DNA of 49,374 nt from Planctomycetia bacterium (GCA_030527015.1 JAUNBR010000023.1:1-49374), one strand, 5' to 3'; shown: positions 16,966 through 26,007, counted from the stretch's first letter. Translations and numbers: made by a program. Notes: generated by a model from the letters alone, not told the origin.

Positions 16966-17140
16966 CTTCGTTAAAATGTCGGTTTTTAGGTCATACATAC
17001 AAAAAGTGGTATGTCAGAATAAGGATGAAAAGATGAGTGTATAATTTATGTCTCCCTCCCCCTTTTGTGGAAATCTGCTGGGTTTATAATGTAAAAAGAA
17101 ATTTTGTTTATAAAAAAGGGAACAGAAATTAGGATAATTT

Positions 17141-18907
17141 ATGCGCTGGAATAATACATTAATTGTTACGAAGAAAGAAGTACCAGATGGAGCAGAGATT
17201 CCGTCTCATATTTTAATGCTGCGTGCGGGTCTTATCAGTCAGACCATGGCCGGAGTGTATGCGTATTTACCTCTGGGGTTAAAATCACTGCGGAAGGCAG
17301 AAAAAATCGTACGGGAGGAAATGGATGACGCGGGCTGTGTGGAACTTCTCATGGCGGCTTTAAGTCCGCAGACGCTCTGGGAACAGACGAATCGTGTGGA
17401 TGCTTTCGGAAATGTTTTGATGAAGTTTTCCACGCTTCGGGCAGGGCGTCAGACGCCGTTCGTGCTGTGTCCGACTCATGAGGAGCCAGTGACGGATATT
17501 GTGTCGAAAGCGGTATCCAGTTATCGGCAGTTACCGATAACACTTTATCAGATACAGACAAAATTTCGGAATGAAGAGCGTCCGAAATTTGGCGTGATGC
17601 GTACGAGTGAATTTTTGATGAAAGATGCATACAGTTTTGATACGGATGTGGAAAGTCTGAATGCGAGTTATGATAAAATGTATGCGGCGTATCACCGGAT
17701 TTTTGAACGTGCATGTCTGAATTTTTTGCCTGTGGAAGCGGAAAGCGGTCCGATCGGGGGAGATGCGAGTCATGAGTTTATGGTTCTGAGTCCGAATGGA
17801 GAGGATAAAATCGTAGTGTGTCCGGCGTGTCGGTATGCGGCGAATACTGAGAAGGCAGAAATCGGCCAGACGGATTATATGAAGCCAGAGGGTGTGGAAG
17901 CGGCAGAGATGAAGGTGGTGTTAACACCTGGAGCCAGCAGTATCGAAGCAGTCAGTAAATTTTTGAAGTGCCGTTCGCAGGACATGATGAAAACCATGAT
18001 TTTTGAAGCGGATGGAAATCCTGTAATCGTGGTGGTACGCGGAGATCATGAGGCGAATGAAAATAAATTGAGAAAGTTTTTGAAGGCAGAGAAAGTAGAG
18101 CTGGCCACGGAAGACGTGATTCGTCGAGTGACGGGGGCGCCGGTGGGTTTCGCGGGGCCTGTCGGCTTAAAAGAAGATGTGCCTGTGTATGCTGATTTTT
18201 GCGTAGAGGGAATGGTGAATGGAGTGACAGGGGCCAATTTACCGGAGGAAGCACATATTACGGGCGTGAATCCTGGGCGGGATTTTACACCCCGGGCATA
18301 TGCGGATTTACGGAACGCGGAAGCAGGGGATGCCTGTCCGCGGTGCTCCGGGAAACTGGAAATCAGAACCGCTCTGGAAGTGGGGCATGTGTTTAAGTTG
18401 GGGACGAAATATACCAGCGCGCTGGGTGCGAACTTTTTGGATGAGCAGGGAGTCCTGAAACCGATTATTATGGGATGTTACGGAATCGGAGTGGCTCGGA
18501 TTCTGGCCGGATTAATCGAGAATAGTTATGACGAAAAGGGAATTATTTTCCCGGTTTCCCTGGCTCCATATGAAGTATGCGTGGTGCCGATGAAGGTGAC
18601 GGATGCGGTGACCATGGACGCGGCGACAAAATTATATGAAGATTTGAAAAGTCGGGGAGTGGATGTTTTACTGGATGATCGGGATGCGCGGCCTGGAGTG
18701 AAGTTTAATGATCTGGATCTGATCGGATTTCCTCTGCGCGTGGTGATCGGTCCGAAAGGACTGGCGAATAATGAAATCGAACTAAAATGGCGCTGGGAGA
18801 CAGAAGTGCAGATGGTGCCAGCAGATACCGCTGCGGAGGTTATCGCAGAGATGATTCTGGAAGAACGTGCCACAGGAAAACGTTTTCGTGGAAACGCCAG
18901 CTGCTGA
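17141..18907 (+). CDS. proS: Prolyl-tRNA synthetase
   Basis: ProRS (588 residues) attaches proline to tRNA-Pro in the cytoplasm and is essential. It is the bacterial class IIa type: motif 1 area AGLISQTMAGVYAYLPLGLK near the N terminus, LCPTHEEPVTDIV, motif 2 FRNEERPKFGVMRTSEFLMK, and motif 3 area GCYGIGVARILAGLIE. The middle (about residues 225-390) is the inserted editing-type domain (VVVRGDHEANENKLRKFL, GAPVGFAGPVGL). The C-terminal anticodon-binding domain follows (YEVCVVPMKV, DDRDARPGVKFNDLDLIGFP). Length is close to the usual 565-590. ATG 17141 is preceded by TAGGA and gives the family N terminus. A bidirectional terminator lies at 19187-19226. Confidence 0.96.
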   Translation: MRWNNTLIVTKKEVPDGAEIPSHILMLRAGLISQTMAGVYAYLPLGLKSLRKAEKIVREEMDDAGCVELLMAALSPQTLWEQTNRVDAFGNVLMKFSTLRAGRQTPFVLCPTHEEPVTDIVSKAVSSYRQLPITLYQIQTKFRNEERPKFGVMRTSEFLMKDAYSFDTDVESLNASYDKMYAAYHRIFERACLNFLPVEAESGPIGGDASHEFMVLSPNGEDKIVVCPACRYAANTEKAEIGQTDYMKPEGVEAAEMKVVLTPGASSIEAVSKFLKCRSQDMMKTMIFEADGNPVIVVVRGDHEANENKLRKFLKAEKVELATEDVIRRVTGAPVGFAGPVGLKEDVPVYADFCVEGMVNGVTGANLPEEAHITGVNPGRDFTPRAYADLRNAEAGDACPRCSGKLEIRTALEVGHVFKLGTKYTSALGANFLDEQGVLKPIIMGCYGIGVARILAGLIENSYDEKGIIFPVSLAPYEVCVVPMKVTDAVTMDAATKLYEDLKSRGVDVLLDDRDARPGVKFNDLDLIGFPLRVVIGPKGLANNEIELKWRWETEVQMVPADTAAEVIAEMILEERATGKRFRGNASC

Positions 18908-18957
18908 AGAAAATTTTTATGTCTGACGCAGTATAATTTTTTATTCCCCAGATATTT

Positions 18958-19063
18958 TATACCCGATGCACTATAAAATTCCGATTCACCAGCATTTTTG
19001 CTTCGCAGAAAATGCCTGCGTTTAGAGCCGCACAAAACGAAATTTTAAATTGGAACCAGTATA
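18958..19063 (+). repeat. Dispersed hairpin element, full copy
   Basis: A end TATACCCGATGCACTATAAA, B side AATTTTAAATTGGAACCAG. Its right half (19014-19063) is identical over about 50 bp to that of the copy at 19269-19371, which suggests recent spread. Confidence 0.92.
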
Positions 19064-19169
19064 TACCTGATGCGCTATAAAATACCCTGCTTCTCATGCA
19101 TTTTAGTTTTCACTGAAACGCATGTTTTCAGACAGCGCAAAATGGAAATTTAAAGTGGAATCAGGATAT
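19062..19169 (+). repeat. Dispersed hairpin element, adjoining copy
   Basis: A end TATACCTGATGCGCTATAAA shares the TA with the preceding B end. The centre is a different stem (GCATTTTAGTTTTCACTG / GAAACGC), and the B end is GTGGAATCAGGATA. Confidence 0.8.
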
Positions 19170-19186
19170 TTTGAGTATAAAAAAAT

Positions 19187-19226
19187 CGTGGAGAGACCAT
19201 TTTACGAAAGGTCTTTCCACGTTTTT
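19187..19226. terminator. Bidirectional intrinsic terminator
   Basis: CGTGGAGAGACC (19187-19198) pairs with GGTCTTTCCACG (19210-19221) with one G-U pair, around an 11-nt loop. It is preceded by a run of A and followed by five T, so it can serve proS on the + strand and the thioredoxin-fold gene on the - strand. Confidence 0.88.
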
Positions 19227-19435
19227 ATACCTGATACACTATAAATTCTCTGCTTCACCGGCATTTTATACCCGATACATTATAAAATTTAGCTTCACCG
19301 GCTTTTTTTGCTTCGCTGAAAAAGCCTGCGTTTAGAGCCGCACAAAACGAAATTTTAAATTGGAACCAGTATACTTCACTGAAAGTGCTGGCTTTCAGAA
19401 CTGCGTGAAACGAAAATTTAAAGTGGAACCAGTTT
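19226..19435 (+). repeat. Interrupted hairpin element (outer copy)
   Basis: The left part is 19226-19266 (TATACCTGATACACTATAAA ... CACCGGCATTT); the right part is 19374-19435 (CTTCACTGAAAGTGCTGGC ... AAAGTGGAACCAG). Removing the insert and one TA restores GGCATTTTACTTCACTG, a loop form seen in the intact copy at 1397-1500. Confidence 0.92.
19269..19371 (+). mobile_element. MITE-like hairpin element with TA target duplication
   Basis: This 103-bp copy starts TACCCGATACATTATAAAA and ends TGGAACCAGTA. It is flanked on both sides by TA (19267-19268 and 19372-19373) and lies inside another copy of the same family, so both boundaries and the target duplication can be read directly. No transposase is encoded; movement must be driven in trans, probably by an IS630/Tc1-mariner-type enzyme, which targets TA. 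Confidence 0.9.
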
Positions 19436-19466
19436 TTAGGTGTGAGCTGTCAGAAAATGAGGTACC

Positions 19467-21419
19467 TCATTCTTCGATTAATTCAGAGGTTTCTTCCTCC
19501 AGTTCTGCTTCCAGATTTTCATCCAGCTCTTCATCTGTGTCACTGGGGGTAAATTTTCCATAATTTTCTTCTAAAATTTCTAATAATGTTAAAAGATCAG
19601 CTTCCGCGGACAAAACTTTTCCAGAAGAATCGAGAATGATCATCGTGGGACATTCCAGGATTCCAAGTTTTATTTCTGGCGTTTCAAGATATGCGGCAAA
19701 ACTTTCCTCTTCTTCAAAATCTTCTGGAGAGTCAGATACGACTGTTTTCCAGGGAAGCTGATTATCCTCAATAAAATCATGGATTTCTTCGGTGTCTGGA
19801 TCCATGGAAATGCCGAGAACTTCAAAACCTTTCGCTGCGTAAAACTGGTGGAATTCTAAAAGTAAAGACATTTCTTGCAGAGAAATATCATTCTCCATAC
19901 TCCAAAAGTAAATCGCGAGTGTTTTACCAGTATAATCTTCAGTTTTAATGGTTTCCCCTGAAGATGTTTTGAAAGAAGCAGAAAGAGGTTTTCCCTGTGT
20001 CTGTAATCGTTTTACCGCATTTTCCATTAAATGACCGTGAAAACGGACGTAAATGTCTTTCTGTTTTTTGGCCAGAGGATAAAATGTTTCGAAAAGTGTG
20101 ATTTTTTGTTCTGGAGTGAATGAACTGCCATAAGTAATGAGAGAAACCGTTAAGGCGATTATATCATCTGTCGTGGCCACATTTTCGTTAAGTCCTTTTT
20201 CCATATGAGAGATGAGTGCTAAACATGTTTTATGTAACAGTTTTGAGCGTTTTTCATCTGTTTTGTCCTGTTCCCCGGTAATTTGGCGCATCTGAAGACT
20301 GCAGTCGAGCATAAGCAGGCCCTCTTCAACTTTCCATGCTTCTTTTGTCGCGCCGCAGTTTCTTAAAAAATCTGGAATTTCTTTGGCCTGTGTAAGATAA
20401 ATTTCTGGCTGAAAGAATGCCGCTTCCAGCATGGATTTTACAGCGAGCATACATACTTCGGGATCTGTACATTCTTTGTTTGTGACTTTTTGCATTACAG
20501 TTGTCGCGGCCTGCCATTTCGCTGCGGTGATTCTTTGATAAAAGAGTTCAGTGATTTTTGTATCATTCTCTGTTTCATGATCTGGCTGATACGTTTCCAG
20601 ATCCATGAGAAACGAAATGAGATTTTCTGTGGAGGGATTCTCTGGTAAGGTTAATACTTCTTCCAGATGGCTCATCGGAATTCGCTTCATGCCCTCCATT
20701 TCAAAAGGAATTACCGTAACTTCCTCAAAATTATCTTCCGGAGATTCTTCAGAAGAAGAGTCAGAAAATTCCTCTGGTCCTTCCTCTGGTGAGGCCACTT
20801 CTTCTGTTTCACTGTCGGAAAAGAAATCATTATCTGAAATGGCGGAGTCTCTGGTTTCAGAAATTTCAGCAGTTTTTTCTTCCGGGGTTTCCGGTTCTTC
20901 CACGGATGCCGATTCTTCGGAAATCGTGATCTCTTGATTTTTTGTTTCGTCAGGAATTTCTGAAGCGCGTTCTGTGTCCGGAATATTTTCAGAAAGCACT
21001 TCTAAAGTTTCATCGGATCCAGTTTCTTGTTTCCTCAGACTTTCGTCATTCTGTGATTCTTCCTCAGGTTTCGATGATTCTGTTTTAGAAAGTGTTTCTT
21101 TTTCAGGATGAGATATTTTAGGATTTTCTGATTCATCTTTTTTCTTGGAAATTTTGTCTTGCATCTCAGATGTCGGAGAGATTTCCTGAACGGGTGTTTC
21201 GGTATCCGTATTCGGAGTGTCCTGCTCTATCTTTTTTGTCTGTTCTTGTTTTTGCGGAAGACGTTCGGTTTTTGCTGAAACCTGTCGTGTGGGATTCCGA
21301 AAGTTTCGTCCGCGTCTCTGTGCGGTGGCCGTGGAAGGATACATCATCAAAAATGCCATCATAAGAAAGAGAATGAATACACTTCCTGTTTTGGTAAAAT
21401 TATAAATCTTTTTCTTCAT
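19467..21419 (-). CDS. Exported acidic protein with thioredoxin-like domain lacking CxxC
   Basis: The 650-residue protein has an N-terminal export segment (VFILFLMMAFLMMYPSTATA), then about 200 residues rich in Glu, Ser, Pro and Thr that look disordered, a helical middle, and a TlpA/AhpC-type thioredoxin fold at about residues 485-615 (GKTLAIYFWSMENDISLQEM, FEVLGISMDPD, ECPTMIILDSSGKVL with the cis-Pro position). Where redox-active relatives have WCxxC, this protein reads FWSMENDIS, so it cannot do dithiol chemistry there. A binding or structural role is more likely. The end is very acidic (EELDENLEAELEEETSELIE). The start ATG at 21419 is preceded by AGGAG. A repeat A end lies 29 bp upstream. 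Confidence 0.8.
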   Translation of the reverse strand: MKKKIYNFTKTGSVFILFLMMAFLMMYPSTATAQRRGRNFRNPTRQVSAKTERLPQKQEQTKKIEQDTPNTDTETPVQEISPTSEMQDKISKKKDESENPKISHPEKETLSKTESSKPEEESQNDESLRKQETGSDETLEVLSENIPDTERASEIPDETKNQEITISEESASVEEPETPEEKTAEISETRDSAISDNDFFSDSETEEVASPEEGPEEFSDSSSEESPEDNFEEVTVIPFEMEGMKRIPMSHLEEVLTLPENPSTENLISFLMDLETYQPDHETENDTKITELFYQRITAAKWQAATTVMQKVTNKECTDPEVCMLAVKSMLEAAFFQPEIYLTQAKEIPDFLRNCGATKEAWKVEEGLLMLDCSLQMRQITGEQDKTDEKRSKLLHKTCLALISHMEKGLNENVATTDDIIALTVSLITYGSSFTPEQKITLFETFYPLAKKQKDIYVRFHGHLMENAVKRLQTQGKPLSASFKTSSGETIKTEDYTGKTLAIYFWSMENDISLQEMSLLLEFHQFYAAKGFEVLGISMDPDTEEIHDFIEDNQLPWKTVVSDSPEDFEEEESFAAYLETPEIKLGILECPTMIILDSSGKVLSAEADLLTLLEILEENYGKFTPSDTDEELDENLEAELEEETSELIEE

Positions 21420-21447
21420 TTTTATTTTTCTCCTAAAATATGTTTTT

Positions 21448-21551
21448 TATACCCGATGCATTATGAAATTCTTTGCTTCTCGGTATTTTTGCTTCACAAA
21501 ATGCCCCATCAGAGCCGCGCATAAAGCGGAAATTTAATGTGGAATCAGTAT
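21448..21551 (+). repeat. Dispersed hairpin element, full copy
   Basis: A end TATACCCGATGCATTATGAA, GGTATTTTTGCTTCAC, GCGGAAATTTAATGTGG, B end AATCAGTAT. Confidence 0.85.
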
Positions 21552-21565
21552 GATCTTCTGGAATT

Positions 21566-21699
21566 TATACTCGAGGTACTATAAATTTCCATTTTATGGG
21601 GGTGTTATACCCGAGGCACTATAAATTTTACCTGGTGTGATATATGGAACACCTATTTTCGGATGCATGAAAATGGAAATTTAAAAAAACCAGCGTATA
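21566..21699 (+). repeat. Two abutting hairpin elements, first one truncated
   Basis: A truncated copy (21566-21605, TATACTCGAGGTACTATAAA) is followed by a full diverged copy (21606-21699) starting TATACCCGAGGCACTATAAA and ending AACCAGCGTATA. Confidence 0.75.
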
Positions 21700-21727
21700 A
21701 GGGAAGGAAGAGTGGTTTTTCATAAAG

Positions 21728-22786
21728 TTATTCCAGGGTTCCGAGCCTCTGTCTCTGATAAACCCCAGAAGTAATTCTTTCACACCATTCCGTGTGCTCA
21801 AGATACCAAAGAACGGTACGCCGTAAGCCGGTTTCAAAATTTATGCTTGGTGTCCAGCCCAGTTCCTTTTCTATTTTTGCGTTATTCATGGCATAACGCC
21901 GATCATGACCTGGACGGTCTTTCACGTATGTAATCAGGCTTTCACATGGGCCGTGTTTTAAATCTGGCTTCATTTCGTCCACCAGTCGGCAGATGGTTTT
22001 CACGATTTCTATATTCGGTTTTTCACAGTTTCCTCCGATATTATATGAATTTCCAGGTGTTCCGTTCTTCAGAACCGCGCGAATCGCGCTGCAGTGATCT
22101 TCGACAAAAATCCAGTCACGGACATTCATCCCATCACCATAAATAGGCAGCGGTTTTCCTTCCAGACAATTTAAAATTATCAGAGGAATTAATTTTTCCG
22201 GAAACTGATAAGGTCCATAATTATTAGAACAGTTCGTAAGTAGTACGGGCAGATGATACGTATGAAAATAAGCGCGCGCGAAATGGTCACTGGCAGCTTT
22301 ACTGGCGGAATAAGGAGACCGGGGGTCATACGGTGTGGTTTCTGTAAATTTCCCGGTACTTCCTAAAGATCCGAAAACTTCGTCGGTGGAAACATGGATA
22401 AATCGGAAGCTGTCTTTTTCTGCACCCGAAAGGGTTTTATGAAAATGCCGCGCACCTTCCAGGAGCTGAAACGTGCCGACGACATTCGTTTTTACAAAAG
22501 TTTCTGGACCGTCAATTGATCTGTCGACATGAGATTCCGCTGCGAAATGTACCACAGCCTGTGGATGAAATGAGCGAAAGGCATTTTCTACTGCCGATTT
22601 ATCACAAATATCCGCGTGATAAAAAGTAAATCGTGCGTCTTTTTCCAGCTCTGCCAGAGAATCATAATTTCCTGCGTATGTAAGTTTATCCATTACGATT
22701 ACAGACGTATTTTCTGTCTGTAACCACTGCCGCACAAAATTCGTGCCGATAAAACCAGCTCCGCCAGTAACGATAATATTTTTCAC
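21728..22786 (-). CDS. rfbB: dTDP-glucose 4,6-dehydratase
   Basis: The 352-residue enzyme is a short-chain dehydrogenase of the extended type that converts dTDP-glucose to dTDP-4-keto-6-deoxyglucose, a step toward rhamnose and related sugars of surface polysaccharides. The N terminus has the NAD-binding GGAGFIGTNFVRQW; further features are HFAAESHVDRSI, HVSTDEVFGSLG, the catalytic YSASKAASDHF (Tyr and Lys), NCSNNYGPYQFPEKLIPLII and VKDRPGHDRRYAM. These are diagnostic for RfbB. The start codon is GTG at 22786, chosen because AAGGAGAA lies just upstream and the Rossmann motif then sits at the N terminus. The rfbA, C and D genes are not present. A glycosyltransferase gene lies upstream on the same strand. 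Confidence 0.95.
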   Translation of the reverse strand: MKNIIVTGGAGFIGTNFVRQWLQTENTSVIVMDKLTYAGNYDSLAELEKDARFTFYHADICDKSAVENAFRSFHPQAVVHFAAESHVDRSIDGPETFVKTNVVGTFQLLEGARHFHKTLSGAEKDSFRFIHVSTDEVFGSLGSTGKFTETTPYDPRSPYSASKAASDHFARAYFHTYHLPVLLTNCSNNYGPYQFPEKLIPLIILNCLEGKPLPIYGDGMNVRDWIFVEDHCSAIRAVLKNGTPGNSYNIGGNCEKPNIEIVKTICRLVDEMKPDLKHGPCESLITYVKDRPGHDRRYAMNNAKIEKELGWTPSINFETGLRRTVLWYLEHTEWCERITSGVYQRQRLGTLE

Positions 22787-22865
22787 TTTTTTGTTCTCCT
22801 TAATTTTGTGAGTTTTTTTGATGAAAATTTATAGCTTCCAAAAAAACACAGACAAAAACACGTTA

Positions 22866-22970
22866 TATACCCGGTATACGATAAATTTCCGCTTCCCTGG
22901 CATTTTGTTTCGCTGAAAATGCCCGCTTTCAGAGTCGCACGAAACGGAAATTTAAAGTGGAACCAGTATA
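22866..22970 (+). repeat. Dispersed hairpin element, full copy
   Basis: A end TATACCCGGTATACGATAAA, perfect stem GGCATTTT / AAAATGCC, B end GTGGAACCAGTATA. The A end is 80 bp upstream of the rfbB start. Confidence 0.92.
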
Positions 22971-23025
22971 AGTAACTGTAATGATACTTCATGAACGAAA
23001 CTTTTTTCTGAAATATACAGAAATA

Positions 23026-24033
23026 TTATGATTTTATGCCACTTCCTTTTACGAAATCATACAGCATGGAACGAAAACCCTGCGGATGAAAGAAATATCC
23101 TCCGTTAAGAATTTCTCCCAAAAAAATTCCGATATTTTTCCAAAAATGCTGGCAGATTTTTTTTCTGCGAGCGAAATGCTTCTGATGACGGTATAACTTC
23201 TGTAAAAAACGGTGTTTTAATGATCCTTCAGGCATTTTTTTTGCCTGCGCGATCAGCGGATGAAACAGGTCTCCGTGAAAATCCAGTGTTTCTAGAATGG
23301 TATTATAATAATTCCACTGGGAAGGATGCGCCAGCAGGTTTTGTACTGTCGGCGCAGTGGAGTAATTTTCTCCGTGCAGCCGATACTGAATAAGGCAGGT
23401 ATCTAAATATTTTATTTTTGCATATAAAGGCATACACAGATAAATCCAGATGTCATGGCATGCAAAATGATTTGGAATGGGCAGCAGGTGATTTAAAAAA
23501 GTGCGGCGAATCGCCATGGTGCAGCCAGTCCACAGCTCCATGGTATTTCCTGGAGGGAAGAAAAAACACCAAAAATGGTGGACGTGCATGAGATTTATGT
23601 ATTCCCGCAGGGTAATTGCCTGAAGCGTTCCTTCTGCATCAATTAATTCGGCATTCGTGGTGATCAGGCCTAAAAGTTCATCTTTCTGAAATTCTTCCAC
23701 ACACAGTGAAACTCGGTCTGGACGCCAGATATCATCATGATCCGCAAGAAAAATAATATCTCCCGTACAGAGTCTCATGACTTTCTCAAAATTTTTGGTG
23801 TAACCAAGATTTTTCGAGTTCTGATAAATCTGTACCGTGAATGAGACAGATTCTTTCCATGAATGTAAAATATCTAAAGTTCTGTCGGTGGAACCGTCAT
23901 CACAGATGATGATTTCATCTGGTAAACGTATTTGTGCCGCGATACTTTTTAGCTGTTCTTCCAGAAAAGAGTCGCTATTATAGGTACACATTCCGACAGA
24001 AACTTTCAGTGAATGTGGAGGTAAATTCATCAT
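23026..24033 (-). CDS. Family 2 glycosyltransferase
   Basis: The 335-residue protein has a GT-A fold typical of GT2: VSVGMCTYNSDSFLEEQLKS, IIICDDGSTDRTLDIL and LADHDDIWRPDRV, which supplies the probable metal-binding DxD-like acids. It should transfer a sugar from a nucleotide sugar to a glycan acceptor at the inner face of the membrane; the sugar cannot be told. There is no obvious membrane helix. The LADHDDIW form resembles rhamnosyl/galactosyltransferases of O-antigen clusters, which would fit the adjacent rfbB. Two ATG codons in tandem (24033 and 24030) are both possible starts. The A end of a hairpin element lies 23 bp upstream. Confidence 0.88.
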   Translation of the reverse strand: MMNLPPHSLKVSVGMCTYNSDSFLEEQLKSIAAQIRLPDEIIICDDGSTDRTLDILHSWKESVSFTVQIYQNSKNLGYTKNFEKVMRLCTGDIIFLADHDDIWRPDRVSLCVEEFQKDELLGLITTNAELIDAEGTLQAITLREYINLMHVHHFWCFFFPPGNTMELWTGCTMAIRRTFLNHLLPIPNHFACHDIWIYLCMPLYAKIKYLDTCLIQYRLHGENYSTAPTVQNLLAHPSQWNYYNTILETLDFHGDLFHPLIAQAKKMPEGSLKHRFLQKLYRHQKHFARRKKICQHFWKNIGIFLGEILNGGYFFHPQGFRSMLYDFVKGSGIKS

Positions 24034-24055
24034 GTTTTAATAAATTTTATGTTAT

Positions 24056-24163
24056 TTATCCGATGTATTATAAAATTCCGCTTCTCCGGTATTTTTGCTT
24101 CGCGAAACATGTCGGGCTTTCAGAGCTGCGCAAAATGAAAATTTAAAGGAGAAGCAGAGTATA
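24056..24163 (+). repeat. Dispersed hairpin element, full copy
   Basis: A end ATCCGATGTATTATAAAATT, GGTATTTTTGCTTCGCG, GAGCTGCGCAAAATG, B end GAAGCAGAGTATA. Confidence 0.8.
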
Positions 24164-24270
24164 AATATGGTTATGTTTTTTTATATATCGGATTCTGCTT
24201 TCAATTTAAGTTTTACCTGGTCTGAAACGGGATTTTAGTGACAGCAAAATGTTTCTGGAAAGTTATGTTT

Positions 24271-24392
24271 TTTACCTGATGTATTATATGCCCGATACAC
24301 TATAATTGTCCGCTTCTCTAGCGTTTTTTCTTTCCTGAAAATGCCCGCTTTCAGAGCCACCCAAAATGAAAATTCATGAAATTAGTGGAAAT
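24271..24392 (+). repeat. Dispersed hairpin element with doubled A end
   Basis: An A end fragment (TTTACCTGATGTATTA) is joined to a second A end (TATGCCCGATACACTATAA); then AGCGTTTTTTCTTTCCTG, AAAATGCCCGC, GAGCCACCCAAAATG and a decayed B end. Confidence 0.72.
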
Positions 24393-24450
24393 CATTCGAG
24401 TTATAAAGCTCCTCTTCTGAATGCAGACGGATTTCTGTTAAAGAAAAATG

Positions 24451-26007
24451 TTATTCTGTTTCTGCAAAATCCGCCAATAAATGACTTAATTTCTGAAACT
24501 TATTAAGCAGAACGTGATATTTTTCGCCGTTATTTTTGTCTGGAAGAAAAACGGCTTCTTGCTGATGAATCCGGTCCACCTGAGAAAAGTCGTTCCATAT
24601 TCCTGCGCCCACGGCGGCCAGAGTGGCGGCTCCCAGAGATGCGGCACTCTGACCGATATTCGTTTTTTCCAGTGAAATTTGCATGATGTCGGCATAAATC
24701 TGACACCAATCATGGTTCAGACTGCCACCTCCGACAAGAACCATGGAATCCGCCAGTGTGCTTAATTTTTTCAGAGCGTTAAGAGCCAGGCACATATTCA
24801 TCGCGATTCCCTCCATTCCAGCTCTGAGTACATCCTGCAGTGTATGGCTGAGATCCAGACCGACCAGTGCTCCCCGGATCCGTGGAGAGGGATCCAGAGA
24901 AGAACCTCCCGCGAAACTTGGATTTAGCATCAGGCCATTCGCGCCAAGCGGAGACTTCATGGCCTGCTGAACCATCCAGTCATAAATATTAAAATTTTCT
25001 TTTTCTGCCAGAATTTGTTCGTGTGGGCAAAATTCGTCCCTCAGCCAGCGAAAAGTCGTTCCCGTGGAGAAAACGCCGATCGCAGATGTAAACATTCCTG
25101 GAATAACATGAGTAAAAACATAAGGTTTTGAATGAGGATCCAGTAAAGGAATTTTATCGGAAACTGCGATCCAAGAAGAAGATCCGAGAGAGGCGTAAAG
25201 TCGGCCCGCCTGGGTGTTTTTGGCTCCCAGAGCCATGCAAGAATTGTCGACTCCTCCTGCCATAACCATTACGGACTGTGGGAGCCCCAGTGTTTCGGCC
25301 GCTGCGGGGGTCAGTGTACCTAAAATCTCTGTGGAAGGTACGATTTCTGGAAAAATTTCATGTGGAAGACCCGCAGCATCAATAAATTCTTCGCTGTATG
25401 CCCATTTTTTTAGATCATAAACACCACTTCCGGAAGCATAACTGTAGTCCGTGGCGATTTTTCCAGTCAGACGAAAATTAATATAATCTTTTGTGCCGAT
25501 CACTTTATCGATCTGTGAGAAAATTTCTGGTTCATAATTTTTATACCACAAAATTTTAAAAACAGAATAATGAGGCGCGGGAAATCCATTTCCTGTGGTC
25601 ATATACCATAAAACCGGGTCAATTTTTTCAAAAAAACGTGCAGCTTCTTTCGTGGGACGTTTATCCGACCAGATGGGCGTGCTTTCTCGTACGAGTCTTC
25701 CTGCGGTAACATCAGAAACAGAGTTTTTTTCCAGAGAGGGTTTCCGCAGCGGAACGACTCCCAGACTGTGCCCGGAAATGGCCAGAGATACGATTTCTGA
25801 AGGGTGAATGGGCGAAATTTCCAGCAGTTCTCGAGTGGCCGTGACCGTGGCGTTCCACCAGTCTTCCGGACGCTGTTCATAATATCCTGGCTGAGGATAT
25901 ACCATATCATACGCTTTAAAAACGGCAGAGATCAGCTTTCCGTCTTCATCAAAAAGAGAGGCTTTATTACCGCCTGTTCCAAGATCATATGCAAGAATAT
26001 ATTTCAT
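24451..26007 (-). CDS. FGGY-family carbohydrate kinase (xylulokinase-like)
   Basis: The 518-residue enzyme belongs to the FGGY sugar kinase family (ASKHA fold), which phosphorylates sugars or polyols with ATP in the cytoplasm. The N-terminal phosphate-1 motif is YILAYDLGTGGNKASLFDED; the central part has GGVDNSCMALGAKN and ASLGSSSWIAVSDKIP; the C-terminal signature is LVGGGSLNHDWCQIYADIMQ with GQSAASLGAATLAAVGAG. The C-terminal layout resembles xylulokinases, but the substrate cannot be fixed by eye and no matching isomerase is adjacent. The start ATG has AAAGG upstream. A hairpin-element A end lies about 38 bp upstream. Confidence 0.88.
   Translation of the reverse strand: MKYILAYDLGTGGNKASLFDEDGKLISAVFKAYDMVYPQPGYYEQRPEDWWNATVTATRELLEISPIHPSEIVSLAISGHSLGVVPLRKPSLEKNSVSDVTAGRLVRESTPIWSDKRPTKEAARFFEKIDPVLWYMTTGNGFPAPHYSVFKILWYKNYEPEIFSQIDKVIGTKDYINFRLTGKIATDYSYASGSGVYDLKKWAYSEEFIDAAGLPHEIFPEIVPSTEILGTLTPAAAETLGLPQSVMVMAGGVDNSCMALGAKNTQAGRLYASLGSSSWIAVSDKIPLLDPHSKPYVFTHVIPGMFTSAIGVFSTGTTFRWLRDEFCPHEQILAEKENFNIYDWMVQQAMKSPLGANGLMLNPSFAGGSSLDPSPRIRGALVGLDLSHTLQDVLRAGMEGIAMNMCLALNALKKLSTLADSMVLVGGGSLNHDWCQIYADIMQISLEKTNIGQSAASLGAATLAAVGAGIWNDFSQVDRIHQQEAVFLPDKNNGEKYHVLLNKFQKLSHLLADFAETE

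Larger units (their letters stand above)
16303..17140. other. Repeat-rich intergenic region (HzsA-related / proS)
   Basis: It holds hairpin elements at 16396-16503, 16586-16703 and 16861-16965 and a terminator at 16531-16567. About 16704-16860 and 16966-17140 show no further feature except TAGGA at about 17131 before proS. Confidence 0.7.
18908..19466. other. Intergenic region between convergent genes, packed with repeats
   Basis: Four hairpin-element units (18958-19063, 19062-19169, and the nested pair 19226-19435) and one terminator (19187-19226) fill almost the whole region. Confidence 0.85.
21420..21727. other. Intergenic region with repeats (thioredoxin-fold gene / rfbB)
   Basis: It contains the ribosome binding site AGGAG of the upstream-reading gene, hairpin elements at 21448-21551 and 21566-21699, and nothing else recognised. 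Confidence 0.7.
24034..24450. other. Intergenic region with repeats (glycosyltransferase / FGGY kinase)
   Basis: It holds a full copy (24056-24163), a copy with doubled A end (24271-24392), and a possible fragment near 24190-24270. No gene is supported. Confidence 0.65.
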
